From Acidobacteriota bacterium (GTDB taxonomy: Bacteria; Acidobacteriota; Terriglobia; Acidiferrales; UBA7541): a stretch of 64,000 nucleotides of DNA. The notes below the pieces were generated by a model. It made no database searches. It saw nothing but the letters and a program-made list of their open reading frames with translations, and was not told where the DNA came from. Both the position numbers and the translations under genes were made by a program. Positions 47,466-56,499 of this stretch are shown here, piece after piece (position 1 is the stretch's first letter; each line of letters starts with the position of its first letter). The stretch spans positions 80,541-144,540 of the forward strand of contig QHYZ01000055.1 in assembly GCA_003225295.1 (NCBI GenBank), written 5' to 3'.

Positions 47466-49184
47466 ATGCGATTGAGTCAGATAATTTCTCGGCGGCGCAC
47501 CCTGCAGATTCTCGGGTGGTCTGGGATGAGTGCCGCGCTCGGCCATATAGACCCAGGAGCAATGGCCGGAGCAGGCACGGATTCCTTTGCCGCGTTTGAA
47601 GAAGTTCCGCCCGCGACCAGCGGTATATCTTGGGTTCACGTCAGTGGTCAGTCGCCGGAAATGTACTTGCCGGAAACCGTAGGTCCCGGGTGCGCGTTCC
47701 TCGACTACGACAACGACGGCTGGATGGACATCTACCTTGTGAATAGCGGACCGTGCGATTTCTACACCCCGGCCACTCCACTCCGCAACGCGCTCTATCG
47801 CAACAACCACGACGGCACATTCACGGACGTGACGCAGAAGGCCGGCGTGCCGGGAAACGCCTACGGCATGGGTGTTGCGGTCGGTGACTACGATCGCGAC
47901 GGCTGGCCGGATCTCTACGTGACCCAGTATCCGCACAGCATCCTCTATCACAACAATGGGGACGGCACGTTCACGGATGTTACGGCGAAGGCCGGCGTCG
48001 GCGCACCGGGCTGGGGCACGAGCGCAGTGTGGTTCGACTACGACAATGATGGACGCCTGGACTTATTTGTCTGCCGCTTCGTGGACTTCGACAAGTCAAA
48101 AAACATTTTCTGCGGTTATGGACCAACAAACGCCCGGTGGTACTGCAAGCCGACTCCGTACAAGCCGATGCCTTGCTGGCTCTTCCACAACAACGGCGAC
48201 GGTACATTTACCGACGTTAGCAAGGAATCCGGGATTGGCGGGTCGCCGGCAAAAGGTTGGGGTGTGGTGGCGGCAGACATCAATAACGATGGATGGATGG
48301 ACCTTTTCGTCAGCAATGACACGGTTGCGAATTTTCTGTTCGCCAACCGTGGCAAGGGTCGGTTTGAGGAGATTGGTTCGCTGGGCGGCGTGGGCTACAA
48401 CTCATTTGGCCTGGCGCGATCGGGGATGGGTGTCGATGCAGCGGACTATGATCAGGATGGCTGGCTCGATCTATTCGTCGCAAATGTGGATCACGAGTCT
48501 TTCGCGCTCTTTCACAACAACAAAGATGAATCGTTTACTGATGTTGCGATTCAGACTGGCATTGATGCCTTGACGAGCCGCCTCAGCGGCTGGGGACTGA
48601 AGTTTTTCGATTATGACAACGACGGTAATCTGGACTTGCTGCTATGCAACGGGCACCCCGACACCATGGTGGAAAAGCGCATGGAGGATGTGACCTATCG
48701 TGAGCCGATGCTTTTGATTCGAAACAGCGGGTCAGGTCTTAAGAATGTGAGCGCTGAGAGTGGATCAATTTTTTCAAAGAATTTGGCGGCGCGCGGCCTG
48801 GCGCTCGGAGACTTCGATAACGATGGTTCGGTTGACGTGTTGGTGACGCAGAATGCGGGACCGCCTCTACTGTTGCGGAACTACGCTGGCCGGCGGAATC
48901 ACTGGCTCGGCCTGCGATTGATCGGCCGCAAAGCCAATATAGACGCCATCGGAACAAAGGTGGTTTACCAATCTGGCGATCTTCTGCGCCACTATTCGAA
49001 AGTGGGTGGGGGTAGCTACCTCTCTGCCCATGATCCTCGTATCGTTCTGGGACTGGGCCGACAGGCCAAGATTGATTGGATGGAAGTGAAGTGGCCGAAT
49101 CCAAGCGGGAAGACTGAGAGATTCACGGGTCTTCCCATCGATCGTTACATTACAATTGTGGAGGGCCATGGTGGCTGGTCGTAA
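47466..49184 (+). CDS. Tat-exported CRTAC1/ASPIC-UnbV protein (copy 2)
   Basis: The 572-residue product begins with a Tat-like signal (SRRRTLQILGWSG), followed by FG-GAP-type units (FLDYDNDGWMDIYLVNSG, VGDYDRDGWPDLYVTQY, FDYDNDGNLDLLLCNGHPD) and a C-terminal ASPIC/UnbV domain (NHWLGLRLIGRKANIDAIGTK). Long stretches are identical to copy 1, including YKPMPCWLFHNNGDGTFTDV, so the two arose by recent duplication. The upstream TPR gene is 45 bases away; the next TPR gene begins 9 bases after the stop. Confidence 0.88.
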   Translation: MRLSQIISRRRTLQILGWSGMSAALGHIDPGAMAGAGTDSFAAFEEVPPATSGISWVHVSGQSPEMYLPETVGPGCAFLDYDNDGWMDIYLVNSGPCDFYTPATPLRNALYRNNHDGTFTDVTQKAGVPGNAYGMGVAVGDYDRDGWPDLYVTQYPHSILYHNNGDGTFTDVTAKAGVGAPGWGTSAVWFDYDNDGRLDLFVCRFVDFDKSKNIFCGYGPTNARWYCKPTPYKPMPCWLFHNNGDGTFTDVSKESGIGGSPAKGWGVVAADINNDGWMDLFVSNDTVANFLFANRGKGRFEEIGSLGGVGYNSFGLARSGMGVDAADYDQDGWLDLFVANVDHESFALFHNNKDESFTDVAIQTGIDALTSRLSGWGLKFFDYDNDGNLDLLLCNGHPDTMVEKRMEDVTYREPMLLIRNSGSGLKNVSAESGSIFSKNLAARGLALGDFDNDGSVDVLVTQNAGPPLLLRNYAGRRNHWLGLRLIGRKANIDAIGTKVVYQSGDLLRHYSKVGGGSYLSAHDPRIVLGLGRQAKIDWMEVKWPNPSGKTERFTGLPIDRYITIVEGHGGWS

Positions 49185-49193
49185 GAGTTGAAG

Positions 49194-50423
49194 ATGTCCG
49201 GAATAAGATTCATGCCGCAAGGAATCCGGCTGGCGCCGATTGCAGGCATTTTTTTCATTTTGGGCACCTGCGAGTTGACGCGGGCGCAGGCGCGGCTCGA
49301 TTCGCCGGCGGCCGCCATGAAGCCATCGGGAACGGACCAGAATGCTCTGGCCGAATCCGAGTTACAAACAGGCATTGAGCTAACCCGGGGCGGTCATTTT
49401 GCGGAGGCGATTGCGCATCTTCTCGAGGCGCAAGGGCGCGTTTCGAACGACTACGCGGCCGAATTCAACTTAGCGCTTTGCTACGTCGGCACCGGGCAAT
49501 TTCAAAAGGCGATTTCCGTTCTGATCGGGTTGCGTGAGCACGGGCGTGAGAACGCCAGCGTTGAGAATTTGCTCGCACAGGCGTACGCGGGCGACGGTCA
49601 GGAGGGGCAGGCATTCGAAGCGCTACGGAGAGCGACGGCATCTACACCAAAAAACGAAAAGCTCTATTTGTTCGTTGGCGGCGCATTCCTGGGACGTGAG
49701 GAGCCTGCACAGAGTCTTCGAGTGATCGAACTCGGTCTCCAACATCTTCCCGAATCCGCACGACTGCACTACGAACGAGGCTATCTGCTTGCGATGCTCG
49801 ATGACTTTGACGGTGCGAGGATGGACTTCGAGCGGGCGGCGCAAATCGCACCGGGCTCCGAGATCGGATATCTTGCGAAAGCGCAAGAGAGCCTGTTTGG
49901 CGGAAACCTTGCAGAAGCGATTCGCGTGGCGCGAACCGCCACCGCGCAAGGCAAACAAGATTACCAATTGCTGGCAATTCTAGGGGAAGCACTGATCCGC
50001 GTCGGAGCAAGCCCTGGTCAAGTCGAATTTGCGGAGGCGCGCGACGCGCTGGAAAAGTCGGTGGCTGCGCGACCTAATTACGCGAGCTCACAAATTGCGC
50101 TGGGCCATGTGGACCTTTTGGATGGACGGCTGAAAGCAGCGATCGAACATTTGGAAACCGGTCGACGGCTCAGTCCGCAAAACCTTGCGGTGTATTCGCT
50201 GCTCGCGGCGGCGTATCGGAAGAGCGGGCAGCCCGGCCAAGCGGAAGCGATGCTGGGAATACTTGCCAAACTGAATCAGGAGCAGGCCCAAAGAATCCGG
50301 ACAGCTCCCGGCGACAGCAAACCAATCCCAGGCGCCTCAGGTGCGAGTCGAGGCGAGCAGAAACCGCAAGCAGAGAGAATGAAGAACTATCGCGGTTCCG
50401 AAAACCGGTTCAAGCGGATCTGA
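49194..50423 (+). CDS. TPR protein, exported (copy 3, divergent)
   Basis: The 409-residue product has a hydrophobic signal (IRLAPIAGIFFILGTCELTRAQ) and multiple TPR units (AEFNLALCYVGTGQFQKAISVL, ALEKSVAARPNYASSQIALGHVDLL, ETGRRLSPQNLAVYSLLAAAYRKSGQ). The C-terminal tail is low-complexity and basic. It is not close to copies 1 and 2. The ATG at 49194 is preferred over a TTG two codons earlier. Its 3' end overlaps by 14 bases with the convergent CRTAC1 copy 3. Confidence 0.8.
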   Translation: MSGIRFMPQGIRLAPIAGIFFILGTCELTRAQARLDSPAAAMKPSGTDQNALAESELQTGIELTRGGHFAEAIAHLLEAQGRVSNDYAAEFNLALCYVGTGQFQKAISVLIGLREHGRENASVENLLAQAYAGDGQEGQAFEALRRATASTPKNEKLYLFVGGAFLGREEPAQSLRVIELGLQHLPESARLHYERGYLLAMLDDFDGARMDFERAAQIAPGSEIGYLAKAQESLFGGNLAEAIRVARTATAQGKQDYQLLAILGEALIRVGASPGQVEFAEARDALEKSVAARPNYASSQIALGHVDLLDGRLKAAIEHLETGRRLSPQNLAVYSLLAAAYRKSGQPGQAEAMLGILAKLNQEQAQRIRTAPGDSKPIPGASGASRGEQKPQAERMKNYRGSENRFKRI

Positions 50424-52170
50424 CAGGGACGCGGGGAAAGGGCCGGTAGACCAACCCTTTGCCCTCCTCGATGGCCAGGATCTGATCGGATTTTATGTTC
50501 GTGAGTTTGGTCAGCTCGCCGCTCGGCCACTTAATTTCGACTTCTTCGACGGTGGTGTGCTGGCCGAGCCCGAAATGCAGCCGCGGATCCTGCGCGGATT
50601 GATAGCTCATGCCCCCTTTTTTCTCATCGTAAAGAACCAGGTCGCCGGCAGTGACTTTCACGCGAGCTCCGACGGCGTCGCGATTCGAACGCGTGCCGAT
50701 GAGAAGAAGCTGGAACCAGTGATTGGCGTTGCCGCCATCGTTGCGGAGAAGCTGCGGGGCCTGCCCATTGTTGCTAATGATGATGTCCAGATCTCCGTCG
50801 TTATCAAAATCCCCGATGGCCGCCCCGCGGCTGACGCGCGGCAATAGAAAATCAGCTCCGAGCTGATCGCTGACATTCTCAAAAATACCATGACCGACAT
50901 TGCGGAACATGAGTTTGGGTTCCGCGTACGTTGTCTCGGCGTGGTAGCGCTGAATGTTGTCCAAAACGTGTCCATTGGCCATGAACAGATCGCGCGCGCC
51001 ATCGTTGTCATAGTCCATAAAGCGCGTGCCGAACCCACTCAGATGAAATGTGGCATACGAAATCTTTGATCGGAAGGTGGCGTCCTCAAAATACCCTTCG
51101 CCAACATTTTGGTAGAGGCGCGCGAGTTGTTGATCCAGGTGCGTAACTATTAGGTCTGACCGGCCGCTCCCGGTTGTGTCTGCGGCGTCCGTTCCCATCC
51201 CCGCTTCAAACTGCCCATCGATGCCGACCGCTACGCCTGCCGAGTAACCTATTTCTCGAAATGTGCCGTCACGATTGTTATGGAACAGGAAATTCGGCAT
51301 TTGATCGTTGGTGATAAAAATGTCCTGCCACCCATCGTTGTCATAGTCAAAAGTGACCACACCCAGCCCGTTCCCCGGCCTGATTCCCACTCCGGAGCGC
51401 TTGCTCACGTCGGAAAACGTACCGTCGCCGTTATTGTGATATAGCGTTGGCGGCTGGCCGCGATATACGTCTGGGTGGCAATAACTTCTCAATCCTGGTC
51501 CCTTGTCTCCACACCAGAAATTTTCCTCCGGCGACCAATCCACATAGTTAGCGATCACCAAGTCCAGCAGGCCGTCGTTGTCGTAATCAAACCACGCAGC
51601 ACTCGAACCCCATTTCCGGAGGTTTCCGACACCAGCGCGGTCAGTCACATCCGTGAACGTTCCATTGCCATTGTTGTGAAACAGGATGCACCGCCCATAA
51701 CCGAGAACGAATAGATCAGGGCATCCATCGTTGTCGTAATCGCCCACGGCAGCTCCCATTCCAAACAGACCTTCCGCGTCCACGCCAGCTTTTATCGTCA
51801 CGTCTGTAAACGTTCCATCTCCGTTGTTGCGATAGAGGGCGCTCCGCAGCGCATGCTTGGACGTGTTCGGTCGCCGAGATGCTCCATTGACAAGATAAAG
51901 GTCGAGCAATCCATTCTGATCGTAATCGATCCATCCGCAGCCCGAACCCATCGTTTCAATCAAGTATTTCTCAGGGGATGCTGCGTTGTCATGTTGGAAA
52001 GAAATACCCGCGGAACCCGCAACGTCGACATACCTAACCGCGTTCACCGCCGCGCCGGCCCGGAGACTTGCACGCGAGCCGACCAGAACTGCGCCTGCAG
52101 TCTTCAGAAAACCTCGTCTGGAGATCACCGGAAATATCCTGGGTCGTGAGGTGCGAAACTCAGTTTTCAC
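50410..52170 (-). CDS. Tat-exported CRTAC1/ASPIC-UnbV protein (copy 3, divergent)
   Basis: The 586-residue protein has a Tat signal (SRRGFLKTAGAVLVG), FG-GAP-type units (WIDYDQNGLLDLYLVNGA, FDYDNDGLLDLVIANYVDW, MDYDNDGARDLFMANGHVLD) and an ASPIC/UnbV tail (NHWFQLLLIGTRSNRDAVGAR, DPRLHFGLGQHTTVEEVEIK). It shares architecture with copies 1 and 2 but differs much more in sequence. Its start is about 195 bases from a LacI-type half-palindrome. It probably binds a different ligand of the same pathway. Confidence 0.87.
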   Translation of the reverse strand: MKTEFRTSRPRIFPVISRRGFLKTAGAVLVGSRASLRAGAAVNAVRYVDVAGSAGISFQHDNAASPEKYLIETMGSGCGWIDYDQNGLLDLYLVNGASRRPNTSKHALRSALYRNNGDGTFTDVTIKAGVDAEGLFGMGAAVGDYDNDGCPDLFVLGYGRCILFHNNGNGTFTDVTDRAGVGNLRKWGSSAAWFDYDNDGLLDLVIANYVDWSPEENFWCGDKGPGLRSYCHPDVYRGQPPTLYHNNGDGTFSDVSKRSGVGIRPGNGLGVVTFDYDNDGWQDIFITNDQMPNFLFHNNRDGTFREIGYSAGVAVGIDGQFEAGMGTDAADTTGSGRSDLIVTHLDQQLARLYQNVGEGYFEDATFRSKISYATFHLSGFGTRFMDYDNDGARDLFMANGHVLDNIQRYHAETTYAEPKLMFRNVGHGIFENVSDQLGADFLLPRVSRGAAIGDFDNDGDLDIIISNNGQAPQLLRNDGGNANHWFQLLLIGTRSNRDAVGARVKVTAGDLVLYDEKKGGMSYQSAQDPRLHFGLGQHTTVEEVEIKWPSGELTKLTNIKSDQILAIEEGKGLVYRPFPRVPVRSA

Positions 52171-52365
52171 GCTTAGGCCGCCTTTTCAAACCTTTGACCA
52201 GAGAGGCGAACGCCCGTTAGGGCGATACCTCGATAGACTTTCCCTCGAAGACGACAGCGCGTGGGGTTTGGCCGAGCCCGACTTCGATAACCCCGCCTCG
52301 ATCGTGGCTGTTAAGAGCGCCTTGAGCTCCTTTCTCGGATTGTATAATATATCCAGCGTGCTATA

Positions 52366-52381
52366 TTGCAAGCGCTTGCTT
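52366..52381. promoter_or_regulatory. LacI-family operator palindrome, site 4 (imperfect)
   Basis: TTGCAAGCGCTTGCTT has a perfect 12-bp core GCAAGCGCTTGC, identical to sites 1 and 3. It lies between divergent CRTAC1 copy 3 and the proline dehydrogenase unit, just downstream of a TATAAT at 52343-52348. Confidence 0.65.
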
Positions 52382-52384
52382 CGA

Positions 52385-52795
52385 GTGTCCACTGCCGTGG
52401 CGCAGTCCCATCACCACTCCCCCCTTCAATTGGTTTACTCGGCCTCCGGCCTGATCAGCCTCAAGCGCGTGCATGATCAATACGACACTGACTACATCGC
52501 GGCGGGCCGTACGCTCAGTGACCTGCTCATTCGCTACCGCAGCATGGGCGCCAAGGATTGGAAAAAAGCATCTGCCGCGATGCTGGACACTCGTTCGCAG
52601 CGACGGGATTCCGTGTTCTTCACCATCGGTGAACTCTTGCCCACAATCGCCACTTTCGCGGGCCTCGTCCGTTCACCGGCTACCTTCGCCGGACCGAAAG
52701 ACTTTTTCCTGGAGAAGATGTGCAAACTCATATTTTCCAGCGAAGCGGCGCCCCAGCGGAGTCGATTCCAAGGCAAAGAGGCCATGAACTCATGA
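52385..52795 (+). CDS. Hypothetical protein ahead of proline dehydrogenase
   Basis: An open frame from a GTG at about 52385 encodes some 136 residues with a mixed helical, hydrophobic/charged sequence (RTLSDLLIRYRSMGAKDWKK, GELLPTIATFAGLV). The start is uncertain and no ribosome-binding site stands out. Support comes from the stop, which overlaps the next start codon (ATGA), the arrangement of coupled genes. I do not recognise a family. Confidence 0.4.
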   Translation: MSTAVAQSHHHSPLQLVYSASGLISLKRVHDQYDTDYIAAGRTLSDLLIRYRSMGAKDWKKASAAMLDTRSQRRDSVFFTIGELLPTIATFAGLVRSPATFAGPKDFFLEKMCKLIFSSEAAPQRSRFQGKEAMNS

Positions 52796-53721
52796 GTCTC
52801 ATGCGATCGATGTTGCTCGCAGCATCTCAAAACGAGTGGTTGCGTGATCGCGCGGCACATTACAAGTTTCTCAGGCGCACTGTATCCAGGTTCATGCCCG
52901 GCGAAACGCTCGATGATGCGCTTGGCTCTGCACAGATTTTGCGTGGGAAGAAGATCGGGACGGTCTTCACACATCTGGGCGAAAATATCCAGGATCGCTC
53001 TGAGGCTCAACAAGTTATGGAGCACTATCTCGAAGTCTTGGAGCGCATTCGAGAGAGCGGTTTGCAGGCCGAAATTTCGGTGAAGCTGACACAACTCGGT
53101 TTGGACCTTTCGCCGGACCTTTGCTTCGAACATTTAAAGGTCATCGTTGAGCGCGCGCGAAAGGACTCCATCGTCTGGGTGGACATGGAAGCTAGCAATT
53201 ATGTGGACGCGACGCTGGATCTCTATCGCCGGGTCCTGGCCGCGCATTCGAACGTTGGTGTGTGCCTGCAGGCATATCTCCATCGGACAACGAAGGACTT
53301 GGCAAGACTTCTGCCGCTGCGGCCCTCGATCCGATTGGTGAAAGGGGCATACAACGAGCCGCCGGAGATTGCGTTTCCGCGTAAACAGGACGTCGACGAA
53401 AGCTATTTCGAGCTTGGAAAGCAAATGCTGCGGGCCAAGAAGGTAAATTCTAGCATGCGGGCCGCTTTCGGCACGCATGACGTGGCGCTGATACGTCGGC
53501 TGGCTAGTTTTGCTTCGGCGGAGGGGTTTCTAAGAAGGGATTTGGAAATCCAGATGCTCTACGGCATCCAACGAGCCGAACAGGAGCGCCTGGCCAGAGA
53601 GGGCTGCACTTCCATTGTGCTGGTCGCTTACGGAAGCTACTGGTATCCGTGGTTCGTGCGCCGGCTGGCAGAACGCCCGGCGAACTTATGGTTCATGATC
53701 CGAAACGTGTTCGCGGCGTAG
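52792..53721 (+). CDS. Proline dehydrogenase
   Basis: The 309-residue product is a monofunctional FAD-dependent proline dehydrogenase. Signatures include EISVKLTQLGLDLS, WVDMEASNYVDATLDLY, IRLVKGAYNEPPEIAFPRK, FGTHDVALI, MLYGIQRAEQERLA and the FAD/substrate-binding YGSYWYPWFVRRLAERPANLW. It oxidises proline to P5C and passes electrons to quinone. The start codon overlaps the stop of the upstream small gene. No P5C dehydrogenase lies in the window, so the second step must be encoded elsewhere. Confidence 0.9.
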   Translation: MSLMRSMLLAASQNEWLRDRAAHYKFLRRTVSRFMPGETLDDALGSAQILRGKKIGTVFTHLGENIQDRSEAQQVMEHYLEVLERIRESGLQAEISVKLTQLGLDLSPDLCFEHLKVIVERARKDSIVWVDMEASNYVDATLDLYRRVLAAHSNVGVCLQAYLHRTTKDLARLLPLRPSIRLVKGAYNEPPEIAFPRKQDVDESYFELGKQMLRAKKVNSSMRAAFGTHDVALIRRLASFASAEGFLRRDLEIQMLYGIQRAEQERLAREGCTSIVLVAYGSYWYPWFVRRLAERPANLWFMIRNVFAA

Positions 53722-53855
53722 AATCTGCTGGAGCTGCATTCGGATTTCCATTGCAACGGCGATCGGGACATGTAGGCCTCGGCTATCAGAAGAATGCGCG
53801 AAAGCATAAAGCAGGAGCATGAGGCCGAGGAACGTCATCGCTTAACGATTGGCGC

Positions 53856-53953
53856 CCAGGAATTCTTTTCGAGCTGAGAACTCCTGGAAGGGCGGCAACC
53901 GTGCGTGCGGAGTGGCCGGGGAATTCCTGTTCTACTGCGCCAGAACTCCGCAC
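53856..53953. repeat. Nested inverted repeats in the 53722-54035 intergenic region
   Basis: CCAGGAATTCT (53856) pairs with AGAACTCCTGG (53877) except at one base, and GTGCGGAGT (53905) pairs with ACTCCGCAC (53945) perfectly. These lie between converging genes and might be terminators or a structured RNA. No gene is supported between 53722 and 54035. Confidence 0.45.
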
Positions 53954-54035
53954 GGTCATAAATCTCGTCCGCGGAACAGTGTTACAGGCCTCTGCATGCA
54001 GTCCATTTCAAACACCCTCTTCATCTTGGCTCAAC

Positions 54036-56369
54036 TCAGTTGAACTCGCCAACAACTTCGAATCGACTCTCTTTTTGAGTTTGGATAAGCACAGTGTCAT
54101 TGCCGGGACCGCGAAGATTGGCAACCCAGCCGTTGATTCTGACTTTCACTAATTTGTTTTCTAGGGGCAGTCGCAGTTTCAAGTGTACCTCTTTGGGCGA
54201 CCCCGGGCGGGATAGCTGCACGCTAGCAACGAGGCTTTTCTCCGCAGGCATCGCTACCAGTCTGAAACTAATTCTGCCCCAGCGCGTCGGCGCCCGGTCG
54301 ATTCGGATTTCCTTCCCGCTGGCCAGCCAGTCACGAGGAACTCCTTTTGCCAAGTACAGTTTCTCTTCATCGGAATCTTCGAGAACCAACATCCAGCGAA
54401 CCAACAGCGGAATGGTTTGCTGCGCGGGAATGCAAAACAGCGCGGTGTCTCCATTAATGCCAGCCACTTCACCAGCAGTCCAACTCCCCCGAGTGTGGTC
54501 GTGGTAACGGTGCGAGTAGAGAAACAGCAGGTATTCTTCAACGCGGTCCAACCGCAGCAGCATCTGCGCATAGCCGTATGAAATGAAACCTAGAATGTCG
54601 CGGCCCTCAGGATGCGGCCGCTCTACGTTGGCAACGACTCCAAGCGTTGTGGCGCCGTAAGCGCGCATGCAGTCGATCACCACGTTAGCGAGGCTGGCGG
54701 GCAGCATATCAGCCTGCAGCAGTTCGGCATAGGCGCGGTGCGCCCACTGTTGCGGGCTCGGCCTTTCATTCTGCATCGATTCCCAAAATGTCAGCGCGGT
54801 TCCCGGGAAAGGCCCTACGTATGGCGGGTGCATGTCCTTTCGTACGTTCTTTTCCATGCTGGCCACAAGAGCGTCCTGAAGTACCTTGCTTCGCTCCATC
54901 CAATCGACGGCCATCTTCTCCATCGCCGGCGAGGGCTTCGATCGGCTAACTGCGGTCCACGCTCGGGCGATATCCTTGAGCCCCCTCGCAGAATATGCGT
55001 TGTTCGCGAAGTAAGGCAACCACCAAGTCATGGGTTTCGGGGCCAGGCAAGAATCCGATTCGCTCCAGCCGTGGATCAACCCGTAGCCGGGATCGTCCTT
55101 TGGCAAGCGCAGGCTTTCCTCGTGAAGATCCACAAGCAGAGCCGCCGTCGCTGCGATTTTGTCGCGATGTCGCAGCAACAAGGCATCGTCTCCCGTATAG
55201 TTGAAATGTCGTGCCAGCAGCGAAAGCGTAAGACCGAATTGCGCGATCTCCGGCCCACGCATGTTGTTCACCCCCGTGGCGTCCACGAAATCGCTAAAGA
55301 AGTTGTCGATCACCGTGCTGGCCATATCCTGGAACCCGTCGTACTCTGAGCCGTAGTAATCGCGGTCGACCGCCCCATATTTCGGATAAACGCCGCCAGG
55401 CCGCACCATGAGCTCTTTTGCAAACGCATGTTTAGACATGTCGATCCAGTCATTCTCGGGTACGGAAGCCGCTGAGAAATCGCTTAACAACCTCTCCCAG
55501 TAACCAGTGAACGCTGCGAGCGCGCGGTAGAACTGTTCAGGGCTGGGGTCCTCACGCCGCGGAGGGAAACCTGGGTAGGTGTGGCCGTAAACAACTTTTG
55601 TGATCTTGCCATTCTCGACACGCGCCGTGCGATGCCACGTCTGCACGATGAATTTGTCGCGCGCCTGCACGTCGCCGAACACCACGATTTCGTCGTAAGC
55701 GGTTTCGGAAACTGTCACGACCTTTCGCACTGCAGGCATCCAGCCGCCGATGAGTCCATCGAATCGTTTTCGGGCCGCTTGGTTCGTTAGCTCGGGGAAG
55801 TACTGCACTGGATGGTAAGTTCTCGTGCTGCCCGCTGGGAACACCGGCATGGTGTCAAAACATTCCTTTGTCCCCACAATCGTGTCCCAGGGCAGCTTCC
55901 AACCCGAGCGCTCTGATGAGGTCGATCCGAGAGGTGGAGCAGCGGACCTCACCATCATAGGATCTGGGTCACCCCCGCTTAGAAGAAGGCGTTCTGCCAG
56001 AAGATCCGCACCCGTTGTACCGATGTCCTTCAAGTTCAATCCCAGATAGGCTGGGTCGGCCCCCGGGAATGTAGCCTCTGCACTCTTCCTCAGTACGCGC
56101 ACTCCCTCCTTTGAAGAAACAAACGTGATCGCTCCCTCGCGAGTCCGCAAGTCTTCGTATACTTTCCACATCGTCGCGTCAATTTTGAATTCAGAAATCA
56201 AGGTGTGACCATCGATATCCGGGGCGGCTCCCAAAGTCGAGCGCGGGTCGGAAGATGTGGCGAGATCGCGAGTCTCGCCCGCTATCTCTCCTGGTTTGAC
56301 ACCGTCCGGCAGACCATGAGTGACCGCAGTCACAGCGGCAAGGTCCTTCAAGAATTGTCGACGGTCCAT
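54036..56369 (-). CDS. Large Tat-exported protein, possible (alpha/alpha)6 glycosidase, unknown function
   Basis: The 777-residue product begins with a Tat signal (MDRRQFLKDLAAVTA) at an ATG preceded by GGGAGG. The centre is helix-rich with spaced aromatic and acidic residues (VYPKYGAVDRDYYGSEYDGF, GLIHGWSESDSC, PYFANNAYSARGLKDIARAW), as in (alpha/alpha)6 glycosidases. The C-terminus turns beta-rich (LVASVQLSRPGSPKEVHLKL). I cannot place it in a named family. Being next to a GntR regulator and the arabinose genes suggests a sugar-related role; this is an inference. Confidence 0.7.
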   Translation of the reverse strand: MDRRQFLKDLAAVTAVTHGLPDGVKPGEIAGETRDLATSSDPRSTLGAAPDIDGHTLISEFKIDATMWKVYEDLRTREGAITFVSSKEGVRVLRKSAEATFPGADPAYLGLNLKDIGTTGADLLAERLLLSGGDPDPMMVRSAAPPLGSTSSERSGWKLPWDTIVGTKECFDTMPVFPAGSTRTYHPVQYFPELTNQAARKRFDGLIGGWMPAVRKVVTVSETAYDEIVVFGDVQARDKFIVQTWHRTARVENGKITKVVYGHTYPGFPPRREDPSPEQFYRALAAFTGYWERLLSDFSAASVPENDWIDMSKHAFAKELMVRPGGVYPKYGAVDRDYYGSEYDGFQDMASTVIDNFFSDFVDATGVNNMRGPEIAQFGLTLSLLARHFNYTGDDALLLRHRDKIAATAALLVDLHEESLRLPKDDPGYGLIHGWSESDSCLAPKPMTWWLPYFANNAYSARGLKDIARAWTAVSRSKPSPAMEKMAVDWMERSKVLQDALVASMEKNVRKDMHPPYVGPFPGTALTFWESMQNERPSPQQWAHRAYAELLQADMLPASLANVVIDCMRAYGATTLGVVANVERPHPEGRDILGFISYGYAQMLLRLDRVEEYLLFLYSHRYHDHTRGSWTAGEVAGINGDTALFCIPAQQTIPLLVRWMLVLEDSDEEKLYLAKGVPRDWLASGKEIRIDRAPTRWGRISFRLVAMPAEKSLVASVQLSRPGSPKEVHLKLRLPLENKLVKVRINGWVANLRGPGNDTVLIQTQKESRFEVVGEFN

Positions 56370-56499
56370 CGATCTGCCCTCCCGGCCTTTGTCCCTGGCG
56401 AAGCACTTACAATTGGCAGTTGACGCTACCCTGGTTGGATGTTCCGAAGGACGTAACTTGTGGTCACTGCGAGGAACAAACCCCAGCACGCGCGGCTGC

